Source of the DNA: CALGSZ01 sp042408955
GTDB taxonomy: Bacteria; Chloroflexota; Chloroflexia; Thermomicrobiales; UBA6265
Assembly: GCA_042408955.1 (NCBI GenBank)
Contig: JBHOQQ010000046.1
Coordinates: 1-64,000, forward strand
Length of the DNA stretch: 64,000 bases
Direction of reading: 5' to 3'
How positions within the stretch are numbered: the stretch's first letter is position 1; the number at the start of each line of letters is the position of its first letter. The position numbers and the translations under genes were made by a program. A model generated the notes under the pieces. It had not been told where the DNA came from, did no database searches, and was given only the letters and a program-made list of their open reading frames with translations. Shown here piece after piece: positions 8,109 to 16,483 of the stretch.

Positions 8109-8816
8109 TCACCGTCGCATTTGCACGACTTTGAACGCTTCGCCATATTCGAATGCATGCCCTTTAGCAAGCTCGCGGGCACGGTCACGCACACGCGGAA
8201 AGACCTCCTCGCCATCACCGATCTGCGAGACGTGCGCGCGCAGTGCATCGAGCTTCGCTTCGATCGTTTCCGTTATATCCACGATCAGATCCGGGTGCTC
8301 GGCGTTGAAGAACCAGATTTCCGCCGTCTTATGCGGATTCAGCCCAGAGCGCAGGTGCTCTGGGAAGTAATGCGGGTCCCTGGCAGTCGGGTACACCGCA
8401 TCGATGCTCGCAAAACCAACGGCGCGATGGTCCGGATGCAGCGCATACGGCCGGTACGGATCGTGTGTGATTAGCACATCGGGTCGGTAGGTGCGGATCA
8501 TGCGCACAATTTTCTCGCGCAAAGCCAGATCCGGCATAAGCTCTCCATCGGTGCAACGAAGGAACACCACGTCACCGACTCCGAGGCGACGGGCTGCTTC
8601 TCGCTCCTCGGTTTCGCGCATCTCAGCCAAACGCTCCGGGTTGATGGTCGGGTCCGTCGTCCCCTTGTCACCAGATGTCACTTGGATGATGATGACGCGC
8701 TTACCTTGAGACGTCAGCCGGGCGATCGTCCCACCAGACGAAAACTCCGCGTCATCAGGATGAGCAACCACCAGCATGTAGACGTCCCAACCATCCCATG
8801 GTGTTTGATCGGTCAT
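8109..8816 (-). CDS. PIG-L/LmbE-family zinc deacetylase, 235 aa
   Basis: A zinc-dependent de-N-acetylase of the family that includes BshB (bacillithiol), MshB (mycothiol) and sugar or antibiotic deacetylases. The metal-binding motif AHPDDAEF is at about residues 18-25, and the third ligand and catalytic region is YALHPDHRAVG. The fold fills the protein. ATG 8816 (MTDQTPW) is preceded by GGAGGGGAG; readings further upstream have no support. It sits between the Mur-ligase-like gene (86-base gap) and the GHMP kinase (10-base gap). That suggests a pathway in which an N-acetyl-amino sugar is deacetylated, with the substrate unknown. Confidence 0.88.
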   Translation of the reverse strand: MTDQTPWDGWDVYMLVVAHPDDAEFSSGGTIARLTSQGKRVIIIQVTSGDKGTTDPTINPERLAEMRETEEREAARRLGVGDVVFLRCTDGELMPDLALREKIVRMIRTYRPDVLITHDPYRPYALHPDHRAVGFASIDAVYPTARDPHYFPEHLRSGLNPHKTAEIWFFNAEHPDLIVDITETIEAKLDALRAHVSQIGDGEEVFPRVRDRARELAKGHAFEYGEAFKVVQMRR

Positions 8817-8901
8817 AGCCCGCTCGTTTCTCCCCTCCGCGCGAAAAATGCCAACCGTACGTGGAGCGCTCGATAACGGCCCGGTCAAATGACCGTCGCC
8901 A

Positions 8902-10467
8902 TTAGCCAGCGCTTACCACTCCAGGCTCCCCTATCTGCTGCAGGTGTGCCACGATTTCGTCCACTTGCTCATGCGCCATGATCGCGACGACATCTCCGGG
9001 CCTTGCCATGTCGAGCGCGCGCATCAGCGCGGGTAGCTCCATCGGCTCGACCGCGTACGGCTCCGCGCCAGCCGAACGCACTCCCTGAAGGTAAAGCTCG
9101 ATCAATTCCTGAGGTTGGCGCCCACGCAAATACTTTTTCGTGCCTTTCACGATCACCACGTCACTGCGCTCGGCGGCAATGCGTCCGATCGCCCTGAGCG
9201 ATGCATCAGTCCGGTCGCCAGCGGTGCCGATGATAGTGATGAGGCGGCCGTTCGGGCGGACAATCGTCCGCGCAAAGTCAATGAGGGAGGAAAGGCCAGC
9301 CTCGTTATGTGCAAAGTCAACGATGACGGTCACATCACCGGCGCGAAACACGTTGAGACGGCCGAGATTCTGATCGGTCGAATTGCGAAACGAACTGAGA
9401 CCGCGCCGGACCGTGGCGCTGTCTAAGCCAATGGCGATGCAGGCTGCCGCGCCGCACAGGGCATTCTCCACCATCGGGCGAGCGCGTCCGCCAAACGTGA
9501 TCGGGATATCCGTGACCGGCATCAAAATGGTGCGTGTGTCGCCATGGAGCAGCACAAGGTCGCCACCGGACACCACCAGCGCGTGCCCCCCGCCCGCAAC
9601 ATGAGCCGCAATGGCCGGATTCCCGGCATCCTGTGAGACGAGAAAGGGCCGTGCCCGGATCACATCCCGTTGCGCAAGCACAAGCGGATCGTCGGCGTTC
9701 AGCACCGCGAACCCCTCGGGGCGCGTGACGCGCACGACCACCGATTTTACCCGCGCCAACCCTTCGACCGTATGCACACCGAGATGACCAAGGTGATCGC
9801 CGCTGACGTTCGTAAACACGCTCACGTCGTTACTCTCGTAGGCAAGGCCGCGCAACAAGATTCCTCCGCGGGCCGTTTCGAGAACTGCAAGGTCGAGACC
9901 AGGCTCCGTGAGGACGCGCCGGGCTCCGGACGGACCGGAATAGTCACCCTGGAGCACTTCGGCCCCGTCAATATAGACGCCGGTGGACGAGCACCAACCC
10001 ACTCGCCAGCCCCCGATCCGGGCAATGTGCGCAATGAGGCGCGTGGTGGTCGTTTTGCCATTGGTGCCTGTGACGGCAATGGCGCGAGTCTGCCGCTCGG
10101 CGTCCCGGACCAGGAGCGGAGCGTCGTCAGGCTCATACCTGGCACAGAGGTCCCGCAGCCGTGCAGCAACATTGTCGAGATTCAGACTCTCACCCGTCAC
10201 GATGCGCGCGGCCGCCTCTGCAATGCTCAGGGCCAGCCGGCGGCGCTGCCAGCTAAACGCCAGCACCGCATGCTCTGGCGTCTCAATGGGAACGGTGATC
10301 ACGTCCGGAATCGCCGTGCCTGCTTGCCGATGCAGATCGCAAATGATTGGCTCGATCGCCTTGACGGTCTCAATAGTCGCGCCGTCCAACGCAAGCTCAA
10401 TCTTGATCGCGGGCTTGAGGAGAAACACATTCGGTCCGTCTAGATCCCGGATCTCCACCAGCCGCAT
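8902..10467 (-). CDS. Cyanophycin-synthetase-like Mur ligase lacking the ATP-grasp domain, 521 aa
   Basis: The N-terminus (MRLVEIRDLDGPNVF) resembles the start of the cyanophycin synthetase N domain. From about residue 128 the protein is the Mur-ligase part of CphA: AVTGTNGKTTTTRLIAHI (P-loop), DYSGPSGARRVL, LAVLETARGGIL, NVSGDHLGHLG, VLNADDPLV and VDFAHNEAG. The central ATP-grasp domain of CphA (about 300 residues, which adds Asp) is absent. The protein should therefore catalyse one ATP-dependent amide ligation, not full cyanophycin synthesis. ATG 10467 has a GGAG upstream. It is the first gene of an operon with a PIG-L deacetylase and a GHMP kinase. Confidence 0.85.
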   Translation of the reverse strand: MRLVEIRDLDGPNVFLLKPAIKIELALDGATIETVKAIEPIICDLHRQAGTAIPDVITVPIETPEHAVLAFSWQRRRLALSIAEAAARIVTGESLNLDNVAARLRDLCARYEPDDAPLLVRDAERQTRAIAVTGTNGKTTTTRLIAHIARIGGWRVGWCSSTGVYIDGAEVLQGDYSGPSGARRVLTEPGLDLAVLETARGGILLRGLAYESNDVSVFTNVSGDHLGHLGVHTVEGLARVKSVVVRVTRPEGFAVLNADDPLVLAQRDVIRARPFLVSQDAGNPAIAAHVAGGGHALVVSGGDLVLLHGDTRTILMPVTDIPITFGGRARPMVENALCGAAACIAIGLDSATVRRGLSSFRNSTDQNLGRLNVFRAGDVTVIVDFAHNEAGLSSLIDFARTIVRPNGRLITIIGTAGDRTDASLRAIGRIAAERSDVVIVKGTKKYLRGRQPQELIELYLQGVRSAGAEPYAVEPMELPALMRALDMARPGDVVAIMAHEQVDEIVAHLQQIGEPGVVSAG

Positions 10468-10578
10468 CGGCTCACTCCTGCTCGCCGGCCCGCAGTTGCT
10501 CCGGTGCGTGAGGCGTGCGTTGCACGGTTCGCACCGGCGTATCGTCTCACGGCTGCAAAGGTACCACCATCCACGTGG

Positions 10579-11499
10579 TTATGACCCGATGAGCACCGAA
10601 ATCGTGTTGAAGACCGCGTGCGTGATGATGGCTGCCGTCGTGCCATAACGTTTGCGCTCTAAGCCAAGAGCCAGACCAACCAGGAACACGCCAAGCAACA
10701 CGAACGACACTCCGTACTGGTTATGAAGGAGCGCAAACAGCAATGCACTTATGAACAGCCCGAATTTTGGCTGAATGGCTCCTCGCACCAGTAGCTCCTC
10801 GCTGGCTCCGGCTCCGAGTCCGAAGAGGATCGCGCCAATCGGGCTTTTCACATTCGTGGTGATCTCTTCAGTCGCCTTTGCAATCTCTCGTGAGACATTC
10901 GGCTGAAAGATATCGGTCAGAATGCCAGCGATCATCAAAATGAGCAAAACAACGATCACCATGCCGATGCCAACGCCGATGACTCGAGGCGTCGGCAAGG
11001 TAAGCCCCAGGCGTACCGCGGCCTCACGCAGATTGCGCTTGATGCCGGTGCCGACGGCGATAAAAGCGAGGACAATTCCCGCGATAAACTGCACAGCAAG
11101 ATCGGAAACTGAGACGGCTTCGCTGATGTCCGCCGGATTCGGATTGATGATGTACGAGGTAATGAGAAAGCCCAGGACGGCAAACAGGACACACATGCCC
11201 GTCATATCAACAGCAGCGGTGGGCTCAATCGGCATCACACTCGCCAGGAGGCGACGCACCGAAGGGATGAGGGGCAAGATCATGCCGAGTCCGACCGAGA
11301 GCCACACCCAGCCAGTCTCGCGGGCATTGACGGCTTGGGCGAGACCGTAAATTGCCACGAAGGTGCCCGGAAGGCCAAACAGGATGTAAAGCCCCACCCT
11401 GGCCGAGCGGTCGTGCTCCGCGCGGTTGGCCCAGTAGACTAAGCCGTAGGCCGCGGCAATGATGATCGCCAGGCTCAGTAGCGCCCAAATCGCCTCCAA
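10579..11499 (-). CDS. CPBP-family intramembrane metalloprotease, about 306 aa
   Basis: A polytopic membrane protein of about eight hydrophobic segments. It carries the CPBP/Rce1 motifs near the C-terminus: ASEELLVRGAI (EExxxR), then LLFALLHNQYG (motif 2 with the conserved His) and IITHAVFNT (motif 3). Relatives cleave prenylated or peptide substrates inside the bilayer, or act in bacteriocin immunity. The frame stays open into parB on the other strand, so the start is not the longest one. TTG 11499 with GGAGAGGA upstream is the best candidate, and TATACT at 11642-11637 may be its -10. The start is uncertain. Confidence 0.8.
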   Translation of the reverse strand: MEAIWALLSLAIIIAAAYGLVYWANRAEHDRSARVGLYILFGLPGTFVAIYGLAQAVNARETGWVWLSVGLGMILPLIPSVRRLLASVMPIEPTAAVDMTGMCVLFAVLGFLITSYIINPNPADISEAVSVSDLAVQFIAGIVLAFIAVGTGIKRNLREAAVRLGLTLPTPRVIGVGIGMVIVVLLILMIAGILTDIFQPNVSREIAKATEEITTNVKSPIGAILFGLGAGASEELLVRGAIQPKFGLFISALLFALLHNQYGVSFVLLGVFLVGLALGLERKRYGTTAAIITHAVFNTISVLIGS

Positions 11500-11758
11500 T
11501 GCCCTCTGCCCGTCCTCTCCATCATCTGGGGACCCCAAGCGATCTTTGATCGTCTGGGCGCCCGATCCCGGTGCCTTGCGATTCGTGACGGCAGCCGGGC
11601 CACACGAAATGGCCGCCCGGAACCAGGCGGCTGTGGGAAGTATACGCTCCTCTCCTCCCCCTCGGGGGCTTACCGAACGGAAGGCACGCTCGATTGCGGC
11701 AAGGTGGTAGACTGTGGTAACCGCGAACAGTTGCGGCACGCTGGGAAGGGAACCAGGA

Positions 11759-12709
11759 GTGGCTCTGCACGAACCACACGCGATCGCTCCCGATCTACGA
11801 ACGGATCCCTTCGACGCGCCGGAGCAGGCGAGCCGAGCCCGGACGCGCAAAGGTGGTTTGGGCCGCGGGCTTGGAGCACTGATTCCCGCGGCGCCAACTG
11901 ATGAGCCTGGCCCCGCTTCCCTCGAAGTCGATATTAATGCCATTTCCCCGAATCCCTATCAGCCGCGAACAGGACTCGATCAGGCGAAGCTCCAGCAGCT
12001 CGCGGAGTCCATCCGGCTGCATGGCGTCATTCAGCCCCTCGTCGTGCGACGGGCCGCGGAGCGAGATCGCTACGAGCTGATTGCCGGGGAGCGGCGCTGG
12101 CGCGCGGCGCGTTTGGCGGGCCTCACCACGGTCCCCGTCGTAGTCAAGGAAGCAGCGCCACAGGCGATGCTAGAAATGGCGCTTGTTGAGAACGTGGTTC
12201 GCGCCGATCTTACTCCGCTCGAAGAGGCGCTGGCTTACCGGCAGCTCATCGAAGAGTTTGGGCTGACGCAAGCGAGCGTGGCTGAGCGGGTCGGGCGCTC
12301 GCGTGTCAGTGTGACCAATACGCTGCGCCTGCTGACCGCACCAGAGCCGGTCCAAGCTGCTCTCCAAGCAGGGCAAATCACTGAGGGGCACGCGCGTGCC
12401 CTCCTTGGCTTGCCAACCGGCGCCGATCAGGTCGCAATGCTGGAACTGATCCTCGAAAAGGGGTGGAACGTCCGGCAGACGGAGGAAGCGGTTCGCCGGT
12501 GGGTTGCAAACGCCCAGACACGCTCTACCGAGCGCCCACCAGATCCCCAGGTCCTTGCCCTGGAGGAGCGATTCCAGAGAGCACTTGGCACGCGGGTGGC
12601 CTTGCGGCGCGGACCCCGCGGCGCCGGTGGAACGCTCACGATCCATTTCTCGTCCGAGGAAGAGCTCAACGCCCTCTACGAGCGCATCGTTGGGGAAGAC
12701 CTTTTCTAA
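11759..12709 (+). CDS. parB: Chromosome-partitioning protein ParB, 316 aa
   Basis: A CTP-dependent clamp that loads at parS and spreads on DNA. The N-terminal RKGGLGRGLGALIP is the usual ParA-stimulating tail. Next come VDINAISPNPYQPR, the CTP-binding ELIAGERRWRAARLAGL, LEMALVENVVRADLTPLEEA, a helix-turn-helix (LTQASVAERVGRSRVSVTNTL, about residues 180-200; key residues QxxVAxRVGxSR) and a C-terminal dimerisation domain. GTG 11759 (GGGAAGGGAACCAGGA upstream) was preferred to GTG 11714. No parA is adjacent: the upstream neighbour is the divergent CPBP protease and the downstream one is convergent. No parS-like palindrome was noticed here. Confidence 0.92.
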   Translation: MALHEPHAIAPDLRTDPFDAPEQASRARTRKGGLGRGLGALIPAAPTDEPGPASLEVDINAISPNPYQPRTGLDQAKLQQLAESIRLHGVIQPLVVRRAAERDRYELIAGERRWRAARLAGLTTVPVVVKEAAPQAMLEMALVENVVRADLTPLEEALAYRQLIEEFGLTQASVAERVGRSRVSVTNTLRLLTAPEPVQAALQAGQITEGHARALLGLPTGADQVAMLELILEKGWNVRQTEEAVRRWVANAQTRSTERPPDPQVLALEERFQRALGTRVALRRGPRGAGGTLTIHFSSEEELNALYERIVGEDLF

Positions 12710-12818
12710 GGTTTCACTATTGATGCACTGGCGGGCAAGGCGGCACTGTTCGCACGGACCTAGCGTCCGCTCGCTCTGGCCGCCAGGCCGGCTGACACCC
12801 TCTGCTCTGCCCCGCGGA

Positions 12819-13538
12819 TCAGCACGAAGTGCTGCCAAGCTCGGTGCGGGTGATTTCGCCGCTCCGCGCATCTACCTCGACGCGCAGTCCCGCTCGGCCT
12901 GGCGTGCGATCGTCGTCGTAGGTGACGACCCACCGAGGCGCGGCCGCGGTCGCATCGGCCGCGAGACTCAGGCGCATGAGGTGCCGGAACTGTGGACACG
13001 CGAGGCGGTAATCAGCGCCACCGGTCAACTCCGCTGCATAGAGTGCCACCACCGAGGAGACCGGATAGCTGGGCAGATCGAGCCGGCGCTCAGGCGGCTT
13101 GGTCCACGGCGTGATGTCGGTCGCCAGCACGACGCCGCTGGCCCGGTCAACCATCAGGCTTAGCACAGCCCCGCGATCACCAAAATCTTCCCGCGGAGCG
13201 GCAAAGAGGTAGATCATCCAGCCGCCGGCCGGCAGGTCCGGTGTCTTCGCCTGGTCAGGATCGGCCGGCCAGTCAATCTGCGCCTGCACATTGAACAGCC
13301 AAGCCCCAGGGTTCCATTGATGAGCGCGGGCCAGTGCCGCTGGAAAGCCTTCCTCCACCGTGAGCGGTGTGCCGGGCGCGCGATCGGGGCCGAGCCGAAC
13401 CAAGGTCGGCCCTGCATCACCGTCGCGATCGCGTTGCCAGAGCCAGGCACCACTCAGCAGCAGTGCGACCTGAATCAGCACAATGAGCGCGAGCTTCGCT
13501 CGGATACGTGGATCGGCGGCACCCACAGGCAGAATCAT
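12819..13538 (-). CDS. Membrane-anchored secreted protein with PepSY-like C-terminus, 239 aa
   Basis: Not assigned to a named family. One N-terminal hydrophobic anchor (LALIVLIQVALLLSGAWLW, residues about 15-33) is followed by an extracytoplasmic region. The C-terminal stretch PRWVVTYDDD...GLRVEVDARSGEITRTE has the beta-hairpin look of PepSY-type domains. The last residues are GSTSC. Its ATG overlaps the upstream stop as ATGA (13538-13535), indicating translational coupling to the 109-aa gene and, through it, to the MFS transporter. The three products may act together at the membrane; the role is unknown. Confidence 0.75.
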   Translation of the reverse strand: MILPVGAADPRIRAKLALIVLIQVALLLSGAWLWQRDRDGDAGPTLVRLGPDRAPGTPLTVEEGFPAALARAHQWNPGAWLFNVQAQIDWPADPDQAKTPDLPAGGWMIYLFAAPREDFGDRGAVLSLMVDRASGVVLATDITPWTKPPERRLDLPSYPVSSVVALYAAELTGGADYRLACPQFRHLMRLSLAADATAAAPRWVVTYDDDRTPGRAGLRVEVDARSGEITRTELGSTSC

Positions 13539-13864
13539 GAGGTGGCATGACTCGGTGTCAGATTCCGCACCGCGTAAGCAGGCGAGCGCGCGGGAGTCCC
13601 CGGTTCCCAAGTCGGCCAGACATCCACACCAATCGTTTCCCAGCCCTCCTCGGCAAGCTCCACCCCGATGGTCTCCTGGGCATACTGGTCCGCGTGCCAG
13701 ATAAGATCTTCGGGACTGACCACCGGCCGCAGTATTGGCACAATTTCTTGCCGTACAGTTCGCACTCCCTCGCGCGTTTCGAGCGTCACGGTCAGGCGCA
13801 GACGCACCGGTTCCGTCGAATCCTCCGCTGGCACCACGAACGCTTCGACGCGGCCGAATCTCAT
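13535..13864 (-). CDS. Hypothetical protein, 109 aa, coupled to an MFS transporter
   Basis: No family recognised. The sequence is predominantly beta-like in the first half (VEAFVVPAEDS, VRLRLTVTLETREG) and acidic in the second (ADQYAQETIGVELAEEGWET). There is no signal peptide or membrane segment. Both ends overlap neighbours by ATGA: its start (13864-13862) overlaps the stop of the MFS gene, and its stop overlaps the start of the 239-aa gene. It is the middle gene of a tightly coupled operon, so its amount is probably tied to the transporter. Confidence 0.75.
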   Translation of the reverse strand: MRFGRVEAFVVPAEDSTEPVRLRLTVTLETREGVRTVRQEIVPILRPVVSPEDLIWHADQYAQETIGVELAEEGWETIGVDVWPTWEPGTPARSPAYAVRNLTPSHATS

Positions 13865-15117
13865 TGCTCAATCTCCATCGCCGGCACCGCTGGCCCGGCC
13901 TGGGTCGCTGGCTGCTCTGCGCTGTCGCTTGGGCGGTGGTGCACATCGCCCCGGCCAAACGCTCGGCGCGGGATTGTCAGCGCCAGGAGCGCGGCGCTGA
14001 CGCTGAGGACGCCGAGGCACATGAGCGCCTGGCCGATGCCAACTCGGTCAGCGAGAGCGCCGGTCATCGGCACTCCCAGCCCGCCCGTGACGAAACCCAA
14101 CCCGAGAATAATGCCTGACGCTATACCGGGTCTGCCTGGCAGGAGCCGCTGCGCCGCAACGAGCGTTACCGAGAGGCTAGCATCTGAGAAAAAGCCGAAC
14201 ACCGCCCCGGTCAGTAACGCGATGGTCCCAGGGAAGCCCGCGAACAGAAGGAGGGCGGGAGCACACGCCGCAAGGGTTGACGCGATGACCGCCTTTCCCC
14301 CGATGCGATCGGCCAGTGCCCCACCGGTTAGCGTTCCCGCGACACCCGCGAGGATGATGATCGTCGACAGCGCACCGTAAAACGCCCGGTCGTAGCCAAG
14401 CTCGTCGTACCAAACGGGCACGAACTGGAGCATGGAGAGAAAGACCCATGAGCGAAGCATGACTACGACGATTACGCGCGCCAGGTCAGTCCAGTGCGTG
14501 GCTGACAGATTGCTTTCTTCGTGCTGCCGGTGCCGCTGGCGTTGCCGGTCCACCTGAAGCATCGAGCGGTACAGCAGCCAGGCGATCAACACGCCCGGTA
14601 CGAGAAACACTGGGGTGCCGCGCATGCCAAGTGCCGCCAGCACCCCAACAGTTATCAATGGTCCGAGCGCGTAGCCGGTCGTTCCTCCGACGGTGAACAG
14701 CGAGGCAGCGGTGTTGCGCTGCCGCTCACTCGCAAGCGCCACCGCGCCGGTCACAGCGACCGGGTGAAACGCGGCAGAGCCGAGACCCGCCAGGGCCGCA
14801 ACGGCGAGGAACGCCGCGTAGCTGGGCGCATATCCCCACAGCGCGACAAAGCTAGCCATCCACACGAGCGCGGCAGGGGCAAACCAGCGCCGCGCCGTGC
14901 GGTCGATGATTCCGCCGAAAACCGGTTGTGCGAGCGATCCCGCGGCGGTGAAGACGAGCGTGACGAGCCCAACCTGTGCGTTGTCGAGATGAAAGCGCTG
15001 CTTCAAAAGCGGATAAAAGATCGGCAATGAGCCCGCCATCATGTCATTGGTGAAATGACCAGCCATCAACGCCAGGAGTGCACGATTTCTCAAGAGCGAC
15101 GGCAAACGCGCCCTCAC
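13861..15117 (-). CDS. MFS transporter, fosmidomycin-resistance-like, 418 aa
   Basis: A twelve-helix transporter. The N-terminus ALMAGHFTNDMMAGSLPIFYP closely follows the Fsr/fosmidomycin-resistance pattern (HFxxDxxxGxxPxxYP). It is followed by FGGIIDRTARRW (motif A region), GLGSAAFHPVAVTG and, in the second half, GGALADRIGGKAV. The C-terminal 40 residues are hydrophilic and His/Pro-rich. Family members export fosmidomycin or other small anions, but the substrate here is open. It is the first gene of the ATGA-linked operon with the 109-aa and 239-aa genes. It is divergent from prfB across about 250 bases that must hold both promoters. Confidence 0.85.
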   Translation of the reverse strand: MRARLPSLLRNRALLALMAGHFTNDMMAGSLPIFYPLLKQRFHLDNAQVGLVTLVFTAAGSLAQPVFGGIIDRTARRWFAPAALVWMASFVALWGYAPSYAAFLAVAALAGLGSAAFHPVAVTGAVALASERQRNTAASLFTVGGTTGYALGPLITVGVLAALGMRGTPVFLVPGVLIAWLLYRSMLQVDRQRQRHRQHEESNLSATHWTDLARVIVVVMLRSWVFLSMLQFVPVWYDELGYDRAFYGALSTIIILAGVAGTLTGGALADRIGGKAVIASTLAACAPALLLFAGFPGTIALLTGAVFGFFSDASLSVTLVAAQRLLPGRPGIASGIILGLGFVTGGLGVPMTGALADRVGIGQALMCLGVLSVSAALLALTIPRRAFGRGDVHHRPSDSAEQPATQAGPAVPAMEIEQ

Positions 15118-15366
15118 CGATGATCCTCTCCGTCAGACGCCGGAAACACGTCCGTGTTAGCGCGGCCGCAGCCACGCACCATCCTCATGAACCTCCATTC
15201 GCCGCCGGAAGGCGCGCGGCGACATCCCCGACACCGCGCGGCGTATACTTTGCGTGTGGGCCATGTATCGCTCAGCATCTGGCATCGCCAGCATCCCGGG
15301 CGATTATGTCCCCAGAGCAGTATTGTCGTGCATTCGCAAAGATTGAGGATGAGGAGTTTATCAGCA

Positions 15367-16483
15367 ATGCAGGAAGACGTCGCTAAGCAGTTGCGCAGCC
15401 TCCGGGACCGCCTCGAGCAAATCGGGGTGCGTCTTTGACTTCGCTAGCGATCTCCGCGAAATCGAGGAACTCGAGCGGCAGAGCGGTGAACCTGGGTTCT
15501 GGGAGGACATGGACCGGGCCCAGAGTGTTATGCGCCGCCTTGGAGAGCTGAAAAGCCGCGTCGAAGCATGGCAGTCGCTGAAAACGGCCACGGACGACCT
15601 CCTCGCGCTCACTGAGCTTACGGACGAGGATGACGCGCTTTTCGACGATATCACCCAGGAAACGGGCAAGCTCTCCCGCCAGGTCGATGACCTAGAGCTT
15701 CAGTTGGCGCTGAACGGCCCCTACGACGACCGGAACGCGATCCTCGTTGTCCACTCCAGCGAGGGTGGGGTTGATGCTCAGGATTTCGCGGCGATGCTGG
15801 CGCGGATGTATCTGCGATGGGCGGAGCGCCGCGGCTTTAAGGCCGAGCTGATGGATCAGACAGAAGGCGAGGAAGCCGGAATTAAGAACGCGACGATCGA
15901 GATTCGCGGTCCTTATGCCTACGGCTATGTCAAATCAGAGGCAGGATCGCATCGTCTCGTGCGGCTTTCGCCGTTTGATGCCAACCATCGGCGGCACACG
16001 TCGTTCGCGCTCGTCGAGGTCTTGCCCGAGATCGAGACGGACACGGAAATTGACCTCGATCCCGACGATGTCCGGGTGGATACGTACCGGTCGTCCGGTG
16101 CCGGGGGCCAGCACGTCAACAAGACGAGCTCAGCAGTCCGCCTGACGCACATCCCGACGGGCATCGTCGTCACCTGCCAAAACGAGCGGAGCCAGATTCA
16201 GAACCGGGAGACGGCTTGGAAAATCTTGCGCGCCCGCTTGCTGGAGCGCAAGCTCAAGGAAGAGGCCGAGAACCTTGCCCGGCTCAAAGGTGAGCACACC
16301 GGCGCGGGATTCGGTGGCAACCGCATCCGGTCGTATGTGCTTCATCCGTACACGCTTGTGACGGATCACCGTACGGATACCAGCGTCGGGGACGCCCAAG
16401 CGGTGCTCGCGGGCGACATCGACCCGTTCATCAATGCCTACCTGTATCAGCAGCTCGGCGCCAGGAGCGGGGCGGCGGTATGA
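15367..16483 (+). CDS. prfB: Peptide chain release factor 2 with programmed +1 frameshift, 371 aa
   Basis: RF2 ends translation at UGA and UAA. Translation starts at ATG 15367 (GAGGAG upstream) and runs 23 codons to an in-frame TGA at 15436-15438. It then shifts +1 and continues from GAC 15437 to the stop at 16483. The downstream part has the stop-codon-reading SPF motif (RLSPFDANHRRHTSF) and the peptidyl-hydrolysis GGQ motif (RSSGAGGQHVNKTSSAV). Low RF2 favours the shift, which gives autoregulation. The stop overlaps the start of the MA-clan peptidase gene as ATGA. A TATACT at 15244-15249 may be the -10. Confidence 0.97.
15424..15439 (+). promoter_or_regulatory. prfB programmed +1 frameshift site
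   Basis: The slippery CTT TGA C (15433-15439) is preceded by the Shine-Dalgarno-like GGGGTG (15424-15429) with a 3-base gap (CGT). This is the arrangement known from Escherichia coli prfB, where the internal SD pushes the ribosome +1 when RF2 is scarce. Confidence 0.95.

Noticed and set aside
12170..12871. Long minus-strand open frame opposite parB
   Set aside because: It is antisense to a clear parB; composition follows codon periodicity of parB, with no family features.
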